A stretch of DNA of 34,800 nt from DATJHM01 sp035493895 (GTDB taxonomy: Bacteria > Chloroflexota > Ktedonobacteria > Ktedonobacterales > Ktedonobacteraceae). Location: positions 1 to 34,800 of the forward strand of contig DATJHM010000010.1 of NCBI GenBank assembly GCA_035493895.1. The letters are read 5' to 3'. This document shows, piece by piece, positions 7,050 to 15,112 of this stretch; position 1 is the first letter of the stretch; each line of letters opens with the position of its first letter. The position numbers were made by a program, and so were the translations under genes. The notes beneath the pieces were generated by a model. It saw nothing but the letters and a program-made list of their open reading frames with translations. It did not search any database and had not been told where the DNA came from.

Positions 7050-7764
7050 TCAACGTATCGTCATTATCGGAGGCACCTCAGGGATCGGCCTGGCAACGGC
7101 TCAGCTCCTGGCAACGGCCGGTTCGCACGTCATCATTGCCAGTCGTCAGGATGAGAAAGTGAAACAGGCACTTGCCACGCTTGAGGGTTCTGTAACCGGT
7201 GAAGTGGTTGACGCAACTTCTCGTGAAGAACTCCTCAGCTTCTTCCGTCGCGTCGGTCCCTTTGACCATCTTGTCCTGACGCTTGCAAGCAATGAGGGGA
7301 TGGGAGAGTTCCGCACGCTTGATTTTGCTATGCTTCATCGTGTATTCGAGGCCAAATTCTGGCCGCAATTGCTCGCAGCGCAGGCCAGCCTCGATTTCTT
7401 ACGCAAGGACGGCTCGCTCACGATCGTCAGTGCCGTGACGGGTCACACTGCTTTCGCTGGTGCATCTGGATTTGGCGCGGTCAACGGCGCGCTGGAAGCC
7501 ATGGTTCCGACACTTGCACTGGAATTGCAACCTCTGCGCGTCAACGCCGTCTCGCCCGGAGGGATCGCGACTCCGTTCTGGCGTGACCTGCCGGATGAAA
7601 TGCGCGAAGCATTCTTCACCCAGGCAGCTGCCATCACTCCGGTCAAGCGTATGGGGCGTCCAGAGGATGTGGCTGGAGTTATTGCGATGTTGATCGACAA
7701 TAGCTTCATGACCAGCACGATTATTGATTGCGATGGGGGTGCGCGCATCAGATCGTCCTGGTAA
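7036..7764 (+). CDS. SDR-family protein with non-canonical active site
   Basis: The 242-residue product has a Rossmann fold. IIGGTSGIGLA (residues 10-20) is the dinucleotide-binding TGxxxGxG motif, an SAVTG segment carries the usual catalytic Ser (Ser132), and RVNAVSPGGIATPF follows the active-site helix. The YxxxK pair is replaced: the aligned residues are Phe146 and Asn150 in SGFGAVNGALEAM. Standard hydride-transfer chemistry should therefore be impaired or altered, and a binding or regulatory role is possible. The ATG at 7036 has AAGGA at 7023-7027. The gene is single and driven by a promoter with a strong palindromic operator, which suggests induction by a ligand. Confidence 0.85.
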   Translation: MNLSDQRIVIIGGTSGIGLATAQLLATAGSHVIIASRQDEKVKQALATLEGSVTGEVVDATSREELLSFFRRVGPFDHLVLTLASNEGMGEFRTLDFAMLHRVFEAKFWPQLLAAQASLDFLRKDGSLTIVSAVTGHTAFAGASGFGAVNGALEAMVPTLALELQPLRVNAVSPGGIATPFWRDLPDEMREAFFTQAAAITPVKRMGRPEDVAGVIAMLIDNSFMTSTIIDCDGGARIRSSW

Positions 7765-7823
7765 GCACGCTATACAGTAGAAGAGCCGCCGATTTGCAAG
7801 GTTTTTTTGCGCGGCTTTGAGAA

Positions 7824-7874
7824 AAATCGCTTGAGCAGTAAGCGATTCTGACGCGCTTACTGCTCAAGCGATTT
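7824..7874. repeat. Perfect 21-bp inverted repeat (terminator or small mobile remnant)
   Basis: The two 21-nt arms are exact reverse complements separated by ATTCTGACG. A stem of this length with no mismatch and no T tract is stronger than a typical terminator, so it could be a bidirectional terminator or the tip of a palindromic repeat element. Confidence 0.7.
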
Positions 7875-8014
7875 CCCAGGCAGACTCAGAAAAAGCCTTA
7901 TCCCCTTATCTTCTCCTCTCGATAAGAGAGAGAACTACTGAAAGATCGAAGAGTCACTCTTGCCCTACCATCTTCTTATTCATGTCATACCGTAAAAATA
8001 GACATATTTACCTA

Positions 8015-8043
8015 TTGCATGTTTCATGGCTGTACATTATACT
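8015..8043 (+). promoter_or_regulatory. Promoter for the Rpn-like gene
   Basis: TTGCAT at 8015-8020 and TATACT at 8038-8043 are spaced by exactly 17 bp, about 30 bp ahead of the start codon. Confidence 0.5.
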
Positions 8044-8072
8044 CTGATCAGAAGTGGAAAGGGAGGAAGAGT

Positions 8073-9026
8073 ATGCGGAGAAAAAAGAGTACGCATCAGC
8101 CATACGATAATTCAATGAAAGCTATTCTCAAAGAAGATGCCGCTGATATTGTGCCACAATTACTACCAGGGGCCATTTTTGTCGATGTCCTGGATATCGA
8201 AGTGCTGCGCTCAGCGTTGCGAGTCGATCGCGTCTATCAGATCTACTATCGGGATCGACCTCATATCTTACATCTGGAGTTTCAAGCAGATGGTGATGAA
8301 GAAATGGCTCAGCGTCTTCTTTTTTATCACGCTGGCCTCTGGCGAGATTACAAACAGCCGGTGATCTCGATGGTTATCTACCTGTTCAATGCGCAAATGC
8401 CCACGTCTCCACTTCTGGAGCTGAGTGGGAACAAAAAAATCATTACCTTTCACTATCACGTCTTAGGATTATGGACACTGGATGCCCGAGCGTACGTACA
8501 ACAGCATAGACTGAGCATGTATACGTTATTGCCCGCGATGGGCCATGCCGATGCGCCTGTGCTTTTGCAGGCCCTCGAGGAACTGGTAGAATATTATAAG
8601 GACAGCGAAGCAAAATTAGCACGCCGCCTCTTGTGGTTTGGCACTTTTCTCAAACGAGCAAATACCGTCACGCTAGAGGATAAGCAGAAAGTGAGGCAAC
8701 GTTTGGACATTTTCGATAAATTGCTGGAAGAAAATGACTTTGTGCTCAAGCAGCGAGCGCTTGGCGAAGAGCGAGGACTTTCTAAAGGGCGTGAGCAGGG
8801 ACTTGTTAAAGGGCGTGAGCAGGGAAAAATCGATGGCGAGGTGGAAGCTTCGCAACAGATCCTCCTGGACATTCTGCAAACACGCTATCCAGCGCTTGCT
8901 GAGCATATTCGAGCGCGCGTGCTACAAACGAGACAGGTTGAGAAGCTTCGCGAGGCGATCAAGCTCGTTGTGAGTGCTGCTGACGAGCAGAAAGCGCATC
9001 TTGTGCTCGATTCCCTCCTGGCATAA
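8073..9026 (+). CDS. Rpn-family / PD-(D/E)XK nuclease-like protein with GREQG repeats
   Basis: The 317-residue protein resembles the Rpn (recombination-promoting nuclease) and DUF4351-type proteins common in some Chloroflexi and cyanobacteria. The N-terminal half has the PD-(D/E)XK pattern: an Asp in LRVDRVYQIYY followed by HILHLEFQ, where E-x-Q takes the role of (D/E)xK. The C-terminal third is helical and highly charged, with two near-identical units KGREQGL / KGREQGK encoded by an imperfect 24-bp tandem repeat (8778-8825). The ATG at 8073 follows GGGAGGAAGAG. It has its own promoter and no partner gene. These proteins are often annotated as transposases, but no terminal repeats or target duplications are seen here. 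Confidence 0.82.
   Translation: MRRKKSTHQPYDNSMKAILKEDAADIVPQLLPGAIFVDVLDIEVLRSALRVDRVYQIYYRDRPHILHLEFQADGDEEMAQRLLFYHAGLWRDYKQPVISMVIYLFNAQMPTSPLLELSGNKKIITFHYHVLGLWTLDARAYVQQHRLSMYTLLPAMGHADAPVLLQALEELVEYYKDSEAKLARRLLWFGTFLKRANTVTLEDKQKVRQRLDIFDKLLEENDFVLKQRALGEERGLSKGREQGLVKGREQGKIDGEVEASQQILLDILQTRYPALAEHIRARVLQTRQVEKLREAIKLVVSAADEQKAHLVLDSLLA
8778..8825 (+). repeat. 24-bp tandem repeat inside the Rpn-like gene
   Basis: Two in-frame units (8778-8801 and 8802-8825) share AAAGGGCGTGAGCAGGGA and differ at two bases. They code for the GREQG repeats of the helical tail and may vary in number between strains. Confidence 0.75.
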
Positions 9027-9144
9027 ATGTCGTTCTTTCTAAGCCAACCGGGGAAACGGCCTGGGCAGCAAGCGCGTCAGAGGCACTCGTGTAGCTGTTC
9101 AAGCCGCTTCCCTCAAAGCTATTGCAAAAGCACAGGCAGAACGT

Positions 9145-10356
9145 TTAATCAACCAGGCGATCGTAACCAATCAGCAGGTGGCGAGGACCGCGCAAGAGCG
9201 AGCTGGAACGATAGGGAGGCGGATCTTGCAGCAAGCGCGGAGATTGCAGGCGACGAGCCAGCTCAACCACGGCAATCTCCGCTTCCAGACGGGCCAGAGG
9301 CGCACCAACACAATAGTGAATGCCACCACCAAAGCCGAAATGCTCAATGTTTGGACGCTCGGGATCAAAACGATCAGGATGAGCGAAGTGTTTAGGATCG
9401 CGATTGCCTGCTGCCAGCATGAGAAAGATTGGAGCTCCCTTTGGAATCGTAACGCCAGCAATTGTCATCTCGGTCAGCGACGTACGCGGAACAAACTGGA
9501 CCGGCGGCTCATAACGCAGCACCTCTTCGAGCAAATTCGCGATAAGGGCTGGCTCACGGCGCAGCTTCTCCAGGCTCTGCGGATTGCGCAACAACGTGAG
9601 CATGGTATTGTCGATCAGGTTCACGGTCGTCTCATGTCCGGCAACCAGCAGTAGCACCGAGGTGGTGATCATGACTTCCTTGTCCATCCGCTTTTCTTGC
9701 GTCTCATCATGCAGGATTGCTGAGAGCAGGCCCGGTCCTGGCTGTTGCTGCACCTTGCTGATCAGTCCACCCATGTAGTCATGGAGTTGCTGACTGGCCT
9801 GTTCCGCCTCTTTTCTGGCCTCCGGGTTGCCACGTTGTCCCACATCAAATCCCCTGATGAGCTTATCGGTCCACGCATGAAAGAAGGGCTCATCCTCACG
9901 GGGCACACCGAGGATTTCACAGATGATCGTCACGGGCAAAGGATAGGCAAAATTATCCACCAGATCGATCTCCCGCTCCTGACGGCGCGCATCCAGCAAT
10001 CCCTTCACCACCTCCTCGATACGCGGACGCAAGCCCACAATCAGCTCAGGCGTGAACTTACTGATCACCTGATGCCGCTGCCAATCGTGCTCAGGCGGGT
10101 CCAGACGTACAAAAGATGGCTCTCTCCCTTCAATGAGAATGGGATGCTCGGTTTGACTATAACTTTTGCGCATATCGACACTCATACGAGGATCTTGCAA
10201 TAGCGCACTGATTTCGGCATAGGAACTCACGATATAGCGCCCGTCATCTTGTACGATGACAGGATGTTCGCGCATCTTCTCATAAATGGGATAGGGATTG
10301 GCACGATTCGCATAATCAAATACCTGGTCCAGCAGATTTTTTTGTTGTATCATCAT
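9145..10356 (-). CDS. Cytochrome P450
   Basis: The 403-residue product is a complete soluble bacterial P450. The I-helix has AGHETTVNLI (acid-alcohol pair), the K-helix has EEVLRYEPP with ExxR, and the heme loop FGFGGGIHYCVGAPLARLE holds the thiolate Cys (about residue 349). The length fits CYP107-like bacterial enzymes. The MM start at 10356 was preferred to the ATG at 10392 because AAAGGAAAG stands directly before it. No ferredoxin or ferredoxin reductase is adjacent, so redox partners must come from elsewhere. The substrate is unknown; there is no biosynthetic cluster around it. An inverted repeat about 230 bp upstream may belong to its control region. Confidence 0.93.
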   Translation of the reverse strand: MMIQQKNLLDQVFDYANRANPYPIYEKMREHPVIVQDDGRYIVSSYAEISALLQDPRMSVDMRKSYSQTEHPILIEGREPSFVRLDPPEHDWQRHQVISKFTPELIVGLRPRIEEVVKGLLDARRQEREIDLVDNFAYPLPVTIICEILGVPREDEPFFHAWTDKLIRGFDVGQRGNPEARKEAEQASQQLHDYMGGLISKVQQQPGPGLLSAILHDETQEKRMDKEVMITTSVLLLVAGHETTVNLIDNTMLTLLRNPQSLEKLRREPALIANLLEEVLRYEPPVQFVPRTSLTEMTIAGVTIPKGAPIFLMLAAGNRDPKHFAHPDRFDPERPNIEHFGFGGGIHYCVGAPLARLEAEIAVVELARRLQSPRLLQDPPPYRSSSLLRGPRHLLIGYDRLVD

Positions 10357-10580
10357 TGTCTCTTTCCTTTCAATAAGAGCACAAAAGGACATTAGACTAG
10401 CATCACGTCATGATATGCGCTTCTGAGCCAGTATCGTACTTTGGATACCCGCCCACTGGCAAACTGGCTGGTATAGGATGCGATACCGCAGCAGGTTGAT
10501 TGGCAACATGCACACCTGGCGGGAAAGGGGCACCATGAAACGTTTCTTGCGTCTTGAAGCATTCCACAGCTATTTTATTA

Positions 10581-10596
10581 ATTGATGAGTATCAAT
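10581..10596. promoter_or_regulatory. Candidate operator, ATTGAT-GAGT-ATCAAT inverted repeat
   Basis: Six-base arms separated by 4 bp, in the shared upstream region of the P450 and NUP genes. TTGATT and ATCAAT half-site variants occur again within 20 bp. No adjacent regulator gene is present. Confidence 0.35.
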
Positions 10597-10861
10597 TCTC
10601 AATCAATAGGCATACTTATAAAGATACACATAGAGAGGAGTATGTCAAGGAGATTGTAGCCTGATAAGCAGAGCCATGGGCATGTTTGCCATGCCTGCTA
10701 CCAGACCGAGACATCACCTGCAAGATCGCTAATCTCAATCGACACGATGCTACCCGTCATACTAGCTATTCTCAAAACGTATAGCATCCACACCATAAAT
10801 TGATACGTGCCATTTCTCCACATCTATACGCTATCAATAGGATATGCACCTGATTGATGGC

Positions 10862-10901
10862 AATGCTAGTGTTTTCTTTTCCACAAGAAAACACTAGCAT
10901 T
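10862..10901 (+). promoter_or_regulatory. Perfect 17-bp hairpin directly upstream of the NUP ribosome site
   Basis: Left arm AATGCTAGTGTTTTCTT at 10862-10878 and right arm AAGAAAACACTAGCATT at 10885-10901 are exact reverse complements with a 6-nt loop. The right arm ends about 9 bp before the AAAGGGAG ribosome site and 20 bp before the ATG. It could be a transcription attenuator, an mRNA-stabilising 5' stem or an operator. Confidence 0.7.
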
Positions 10902-10921
10902 CTTATTTGAAAGGGAGATCA

Positions 10922-11929
10922 ATGTTCACAAATGTATTACGGAGGCGTCTTCTCGTACTGAGCGCCAGCCTGATACTCTGTCTGACGATTGTATTTGCAG
11001 TGATGCCTTCCCTCACACCTATGCATGCGCAAGCGAGAGAGGCACATCCCTTCCACGTCAAAGTTTTCATCATCACCTATTTTGCAGTAGAAGCTGCATC
11101 CTGGCTGCAAAATCAAGAATGGCCGCTCACGTTCACAGTGCGCGGGGCCGATAATCCAGTTCGTTGTAACGACAAAGGTGAATGTTTGACGATTACGGGG
11201 GTCGGCAAGGTCAATGCGGCAACGAGCATGATGGCTATTTTGCGCGATCCCCAGTTTTCATTTGGCCAGAGCTATTTTTTAACCGCTGGCACTTCGAGCA
11301 CCTCTCCCAACAGAGGCACGTTGGGCTCCACATACTGGGCACATTGGGTTGCCGACTGGGATCAGGGATTCCATCTCCTCCCTGTGACGGTACCGGATAT
11401 CCCTTTTGGCTACATTGCCCCTTCCACAGCTTTTCCTGACGAGACATCCGTTTTTCAACTCAACGAGACATTACAACGACTTGCTTACAGGCTTACCGCG
11501 CATCTGAAATTAAAGGATAGCGCTGCTGCGATCGCAGAACGTCATCTTTATCCGGGGCAGGCCAAACAACATCCATCGGTGGTCAGGTGTGATACGCTGG
11601 CAGGCGACAACCTCTGGGCGGGCCACAGGCAATCGCAGGAAGCAGAATATATTACGAAAATACTCACAAAAGGGGAGGGCCATAATTGTACCTATGAGCA
11701 GGAAGATACCGCCGTGGCGGGCGCGTTACAGCGTACCAGTCATCTGGACCACTATCTGAATTTGCGCTCACCCAGCGCTTTTGATCAACCACATCCGGGA
11801 CAAACGGTACAGGAATTTATCGACGCGCATTTTCGTGCCAACGATATTGCTGCCGCTAACCTGTATAAAGTCGGCTCAACAGTAGCCAATTATCTCTTGA
11901 AGCACCAAACATTGTCACAGGCCAGCTGA
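10922..11929 (+). CDS. Exported purine nucleoside permease (NUP) family protein
   Basis: The 335-residue product starts with a signal peptide: a basic LRRRL stretch, about 20 hydrophobic residues, then MHAQA. The mature part matches the NUP family (named after the Candida nucleoside permease, fold related to nucleoside phosphorylases): FHVKVFIITYF, CLTITGVGKVNAATSM, SFGQSYFLTAGTSSTSPNRGTLGSTYWA, and ETSVFQLNETLQRLAY. No membrane helix is present beyond the signal, so it is more likely an extracytoplasmic nucleoside-binding or cleaving protein than a permease. The ATG at 10922 follows AAAGGGAG. It is monocistronic, with a hairpin before it and another after it. Confidence 0.85.
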   Translation: MFTNVLRRRLLVLSASLILCLTIVFAVMPSLTPMHAQAREAHPFHVKVFIITYFAVEAASWLQNQEWPLTFTVRGADNPVRCNDKGECLTITGVGKVNAATSMMAILRDPQFSFGQSYFLTAGTSSTSPNRGTLGSTYWAHWVADWDQGFHLLPVTVPDIPFGYIAPSTAFPDETSVFQLNETLQRLAYRLTAHLKLKDSAAAIAERHLYPGQAKQHPSVVRCDTLAGDNLWAGHRQSQEAEYITKILTKGEGHNCTYEQEDTAVAGALQRTSHLDHYLNLRSPSAFDQPHPGQTVQEFIDAHFRANDIAAANLYKVGSTVANYLLKHQTLSQAS

Positions 11930-11943
11930 TACTCCGACAGAAG

Positions 11944-11987
11944 GAGCGGAGATCGCTCAATAGCTGCATTGAGCCTGATCTCTGCTC
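11944..11987 (+). terminator. Imperfect long hairpin after the NUP gene
   Basis: GAGCGGAGATC-GCTCAAT pairs with ATTGAGC-CT-GATCTCTGCTC around a 6-nt loop, with a 2-nt bulge and a mismatch. It begins 14 bp after the stop; a short TTG tract follows. Confidence 0.6.
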
Positions 11988-12199
11988 TTGTAGTATGGAA
12001 AAGCCAGCACAAAGGCATTCTCAAATCGAATAGAGAACCTCTCACTGCGCCTCCCATCCCCGCCCAGGCAGGTCCTTGCCCCAACACCACCTTCCTTATC
12101 TGTGCGGTTTCAACTATAATCAAGGGAGAGAAAATACATTTACCAAAACGACTCGCTTAATTTTGCCATACTTTAAGGGAGAAAGGAATTACTATCACT

Positions 12200-13876
12200 A
12201 TGTCTAAAACCTACAATGATCGTAGCAAAGCAATTACTGAAGGGGCGGTACGCGCTCCTAATCGCGCCATGCTACGCGCTGTCGGTCTGACTGAGGAAGA
12301 TTTTAGCAAACCGCTGGTGGGTATCGCCAGTACCTGGAGCGAGATCACTCCCTGCAACTCACACATCGACCGTCTGGCGACAAAAGTAAAAGAGGGCGTG
12401 CGTGTCGGCGGCGGCGTTCCCCAGATCTTCGGCACGATCACGGTCAGCGATGGTATTTCGATGGGCACTGAAGGCATGAAGTTCTCGCTGCCGAGCCGGG
12501 AAGTGATCGCCGATTCGATCGAGCTGGTTGGCAATGCGCAACGCTTCGATGGCATTATCGCGATCGGCGGCTGTGATAAAAATATGCCGGGCTGTATGAT
12601 GGCTCTGGCACGTCTGGATATTCCCAGCGTCTTTGTCTATGGCGGAACTATTCTGCCGGGCGTGTGTAATGGTCGCGATGTCGATATTGTGAGCGTCTTC
12701 GAGGCAGTTGGCCAGTATAGCGCGGGGAAGATTGATTATGCTGAGTTGCGTGAAGTGGAGGAGCGCGCTATTCCAGGAGCTGGCTCTTGCGGTGGCATGT
12801 ACACGGCGAACACGATGGCCTCTGCGATTGAAGCTCTGGGCATGACGCTTCCTGGCAGCTCATCCATGGCGGCTGTTACCTCGCTCAAGACGGAGGATTG
12901 TTACCGCGCGGGACAGGCGGTGGTACGCCTCATCGAGAAGAATATCACGCCTCGCGCTATCATGACGAAGGCGGCTTTTGAAAACGCTATCACGCTGGCA
13001 ATGGCGCTGGGTGGCTCGACGAACGCGGTCTTGCACCTGATCGCGATTGCACGCCAGATCGGCGTTCCGCTGACAATCGACGATTTCACACGCATCGGGG
13101 CAAAGGTTCCCCATCTGGCGGACCTCAAGCCGGGCGGCAAATATGTGATGGTGGATCTGGATCGTGCTGGTGGCGTACCTGCCGTGATGAAAATCCTCTT
13201 GAAAGAGGGGCTGCTGAACGGCGATACGTTGACCGTCACAGGAAACACGCTGGCCGAAAATCTGGCCGACGCGCCTGATCTCAGTGCGGGACAGAAGGTC
13301 GTGATGCCGTTTGATAAGCCTCTACATCCATCCGGTCCCCTCGTAATTCTCAAGGGCAATCTGGCTCCCGAGGGGGCGGTATGTAAAATTGCTGGCCTCA
13401 AGAATATCGTCCATAAAGGGCCTGCGAAGGTCTTTAATTCGGAGGAAGAGATCTTTAAGGCGATCATGGATCATCAGATTACGCACGGAGATGTGGCGGT
13501 CATTCGTTACGAAGGGCCGAAGGGTGGTCCTGGCATGCGTGAGATGCTGGCGGTGACGGCGGCTCTGGTTGGACAGGGCTACGGCGAGACGGTCGGTCTG
13601 ATTACCGATGGCCGTTTCTCAGGCGGGACGCACGGGATGGTGGTGGGTCATATTTCGCCCGAGGCACAGGTTGGCGGCCCCATCGCCGTTGTGGAGAACG
13701 GAGATATCATCACCATCGACGCAGAGAAAGGTACCCTCTCCTTCGATGTGAGTGACGCTGAAATTGCTCGCCGTCTCAGTAAGTGGCAGGCTCCCGCATC
13801 TTCTTACACCACAGGCGTGCTCGCCAAATACTCCAAACTCGTCCATTCCGCCTCAGAAGGCGCAATCACCGAGTAA
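12200..13876 (+). CDS. ilvD: Dihydroxy-acid dehydratase
   Basis: The 558-residue product is a full-length IlvD. It dehydrates 2,3-dihydroxyisovalerate and 2,3-dihydroxy-3-methylvalerate in valine and isoleucine synthesis. Iron-sulfur ligands are Cys52 (PCNSH), Cys125 (GGCDKNMPGC) and Cys197 (GAGSCGGMYTANTM), a pattern consistent with a 2Fe-2S enzyme. The C-terminal GRFSGGTHGMVVGHISPEA block is also present. An AGGGAGAAAGGA site precedes the ATG. It stands alone, with no ilvBNC or leuABCD around it. Related sugar-acid dehydratases exist and a uronate operon lies downstream, but the length and motifs fit the branched-chain enzyme. Confidence 0.95.
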   Translation: MSKTYNDRSKAITEGAVRAPNRAMLRAVGLTEEDFSKPLVGIASTWSEITPCNSHIDRLATKVKEGVRVGGGVPQIFGTITVSDGISMGTEGMKFSLPSREVIADSIELVGNAQRFDGIIAIGGCDKNMPGCMMALARLDIPSVFVYGGTILPGVCNGRDVDIVSVFEAVGQYSAGKIDYAELREVEERAIPGAGSCGGMYTANTMASAIEALGMTLPGSSSMAAVTSLKTEDCYRAGQAVVRLIEKNITPRAIMTKAAFENAITLAMALGGSTNAVLHLIAIARQIGVPLTIDDFTRIGAKVPHLADLKPGGKYVMVDLDRAGGVPAVMKILLKEGLLNGDTLTVTGNTLAENLADAPDLSAGQKVVMPFDKPLHPSGPLVILKGNLAPEGAVCKIAGLKNIVHKGPAKVFNSEEEIFKAIMDHQITHGDVAVIRYEGPKGGPGMREMLAVTAALVGQGYGETVGLITDGRFSGGTHGMVVGHISPEAQVGGPIAVVENGDIITIDAEKGTLSFDVSDAEIARRLSKWQAPASSYTTGVLAKYSKLVHSASEGAITE

Positions 13877-13882
13877 AAGGTA

Positions 13883-13931
13883 AAATCAATCCGTAGAGGC
13901 GCGGCTTGTCTGTACCAATGCGGATTGATTT
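13883..13931. terminator. Stem-loop after ilvD carrying a dispersed repeat in its loop
   Basis: AAATCAATCCG at 13883-13893 pairs with CGGATTGATTT at 13921-13931. The 27-nt loop contains most of GTAGAGGCGCGGCTTGTCTG (13893-13912), the end sequence of the short element at 33680-33785. It starts 6 bp after the ilvD stop and may terminate it. Confidence 0.6.
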
Positions 13932-13947
13932 CCTGTTTGCCTGATTG

Positions 13948-13999
13948 TTGACAGGGCAGAAAATATATATTATCATTTTCATGAAAAAGATGAAAATGA
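13948..13999 (+). promoter_or_regulatory. LacI promoter with overlapping inverted-repeat operator
   Basis: TTGACA at 13948-13953 and TATCAT at 13971-13976 are 17 bp apart. The -10 box overlaps the inverted repeat TCATTTTCAT (13973-13982) / ATGAAAATGA (13990-13999), with a 7-bp spacer. The same TTTTCAT / ATGAAAA arms recur at the promoter of the downstream operon, suggesting autoregulation by this LacI protein. Confidence 0.65.
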
Positions 14000-14005
14000 G
14001 GTAGC

Positions 14006-15040
14006 ATGTCTACGACGGCCAAACTTATCGATGTGGCACGTATCGCTGGCGTCTCGCCGACCACGGTCTCGCGTGTGATGAATAATACTGCGCCTGTAAA
14101 TGTGCAGACGCGTGCACGTGTACTGGCTGCAATCGCCGAGCTGGGCTATAAATCGTCGTCCACTTCTGTCCCCTCTCAAACCAGCACAGAGCAGCGCACA
14201 ATTGCTCTGGTCATTAGCGATATTCGCAATCCCTTTTTCCCCGAGATTGTCCGTGGCGTGGAGGATGAGGCCGGGACGAACGGTCTGGCAATGGTGCTCT
14301 GTAATACGTCCGAGGACCCGCAACGGGAATCTCAGGCGCTCAATGCGCTGGCAGAACGTCCGGTGGATGGGATTATCGTGTGCGCCTCACGCATCGCGAA
14401 CAGTGCATTGATCGCTTTGTATGAACAGACGAGAATTCCGCTGGTCATGATCAATAGAAACCTGAATCATCCCGCGATCCCCTGCATTCTGATCGATTTT
14501 GCGAATGCGGCATACCGTGCGGCTCAGCATCTGTTGCGCCTGAATCACGTGCGTATCGCGTATCTGGCAGGCAATAGTATCTCCAATCCCTCGCTTAGCA
14601 GGCGACAGGGCATCGATAAGGCGCTACAAGAGGCACACCTGGAGCTGCGCCCCGCATGGTGTCCCTCAAGTTTCCCCAACGTCGAGGGCGGGTTTCAGGC
14701 GATGAGCTCACTGCTGGCTCTTCCGCGTGATGAGCAACCAACGGCCATCATCGCCTATAACGATATCATGGCGCTGGGTGCATTGCACGCCATCCGCACC
14801 GCTGGATTAAGTGTACCGAACGATATTTCGGTCGTCGGCTGCGACGGTATCTCGATGGCCGCACACTCGAATCCGCCACTTACGACGATTGATCAGCCCA
14901 AATATCATATGGGGCAGCTCGCCATGCAACTGTTGCGTCGGGCAATCGAAGGGCACACTCCACCCAGCAACGGCTATACGCTGCTAGAAAGCCCGCTGAT
15001 TGTCCGTGAATCTACCGCTCCCTTGCTTATACGTCGATAG
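14006..15040 (+). CDS. LacI-family transcriptional regulator of the galacturonate region
   Basis: The 344-residue protein has an N-terminal helix-turn-helix (LIDVARIAGVSPTTVSRVMNN, residues 7-27), a hinge region to about 60, and a periplasmic-binding-protein-like sensor domain (ALVISDIRNPFFPEIVRGVEDEA onward, with the usual GCDGISMA and TTIDQPKYHMGQLAMQLL). The start follows a GAGG site. It is read in the same direction as the transporter-uxaC-uxaE operon 230 bp downstream, and candidate operators occur at both promoters. The effector is probably a hexuronate or a derivative, inferred from the genes it precedes. The usual role would be repression lifted by ligand. Confidence 0.92.
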   Translation: MSTTAKLIDVARIAGVSPTTVSRVMNNTAPVNVQTRARVLAAIAELGYKSSSTSVPSQTSTEQRTIALVISDIRNPFFPEIVRGVEDEAGTNGLAMVLCNTSEDPQRESQALNALAERPVDGIIVCASRIANSALIALYEQTRIPLVMINRNLNHPAIPCILIDFANAAYRAAQHLLRLNHVRIAYLAGNSISNPSLSRRQGIDKALQEAHLELRPAWCPSSFPNVEGGFQAMSSLLALPRDEQPTAIIAYNDIMALGALHAIRTAGLSVPNDISVVGCDGISMAAHSNPPLTTIDQPKYHMGQLAMQLLRRAIEGHTPPSNGYTLLESPLIVRESTAPLLIRR

Positions 15041-15112
15041 CATTCATATTTACCTGTTTTCCCTGGCATATCTCTTGTTTTTCTTTTTCGCATAAAAAAA
15101 GCGAAAGCTTCC

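Larger units (their letters stand above)
7765..8072. other. Intergenic region with a perfect 21-bp hairpin and a promoter
   Basis: The 308-bp gap holds three things. Just after the SDR stop, AGCCGC and GCGGCT flank a loop containing TTTTTTT (about 7785-7816). Next, AAATCGCTTGAGCAGTAAGCG at 7824-7844 pairs perfectly with its reverse complement at 7854-7874 with a 9-nt loop. A promoter for the nuclease-like gene lies at 8015-8043. The rest shows nothing I recognise. Confidence 0.6.
10357..10921. other. 565-bp intergenic region between the P450 and NUP genes
   Basis: The region is AT-rich and separates divergent genes, so it should hold both promoters. Visible elements are ATTGAT-GAGT-ATCAAT at 10581-10596 (candidate operator), GGCATG-TTTGC-CATGCC at 10679-10695, and a perfect 17-bp hairpin at 10862-10901. 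No promoter hexamers are good enough to call with confidence. I see no gene here; a 16-codon ATG frame at about 10535 has no convincing support. Confidence 0.5.

Noticed and set aside
8073..9026. The Rpn-type gene as an active insertion sequence
   Set aside because: No flanking terminal inverted repeats or target duplication were found; the 21-bp hairpin upstream has no partner downstream.
9027..9654. Plus-strand frames after the Rpn-type gene
   Set aside because: Most of this is antisense to the P450 3' end, and no ribosome site or family similarity is seen in the first 118 bp.
12200..13876. ilvD as a member of the galacturonate operon (sugar-acid dehydratase)
   Set aside because: It is separated by a stem-loop and a separate LacI promoter, and its length and motifs fit branched-chain amino acid synthesis.
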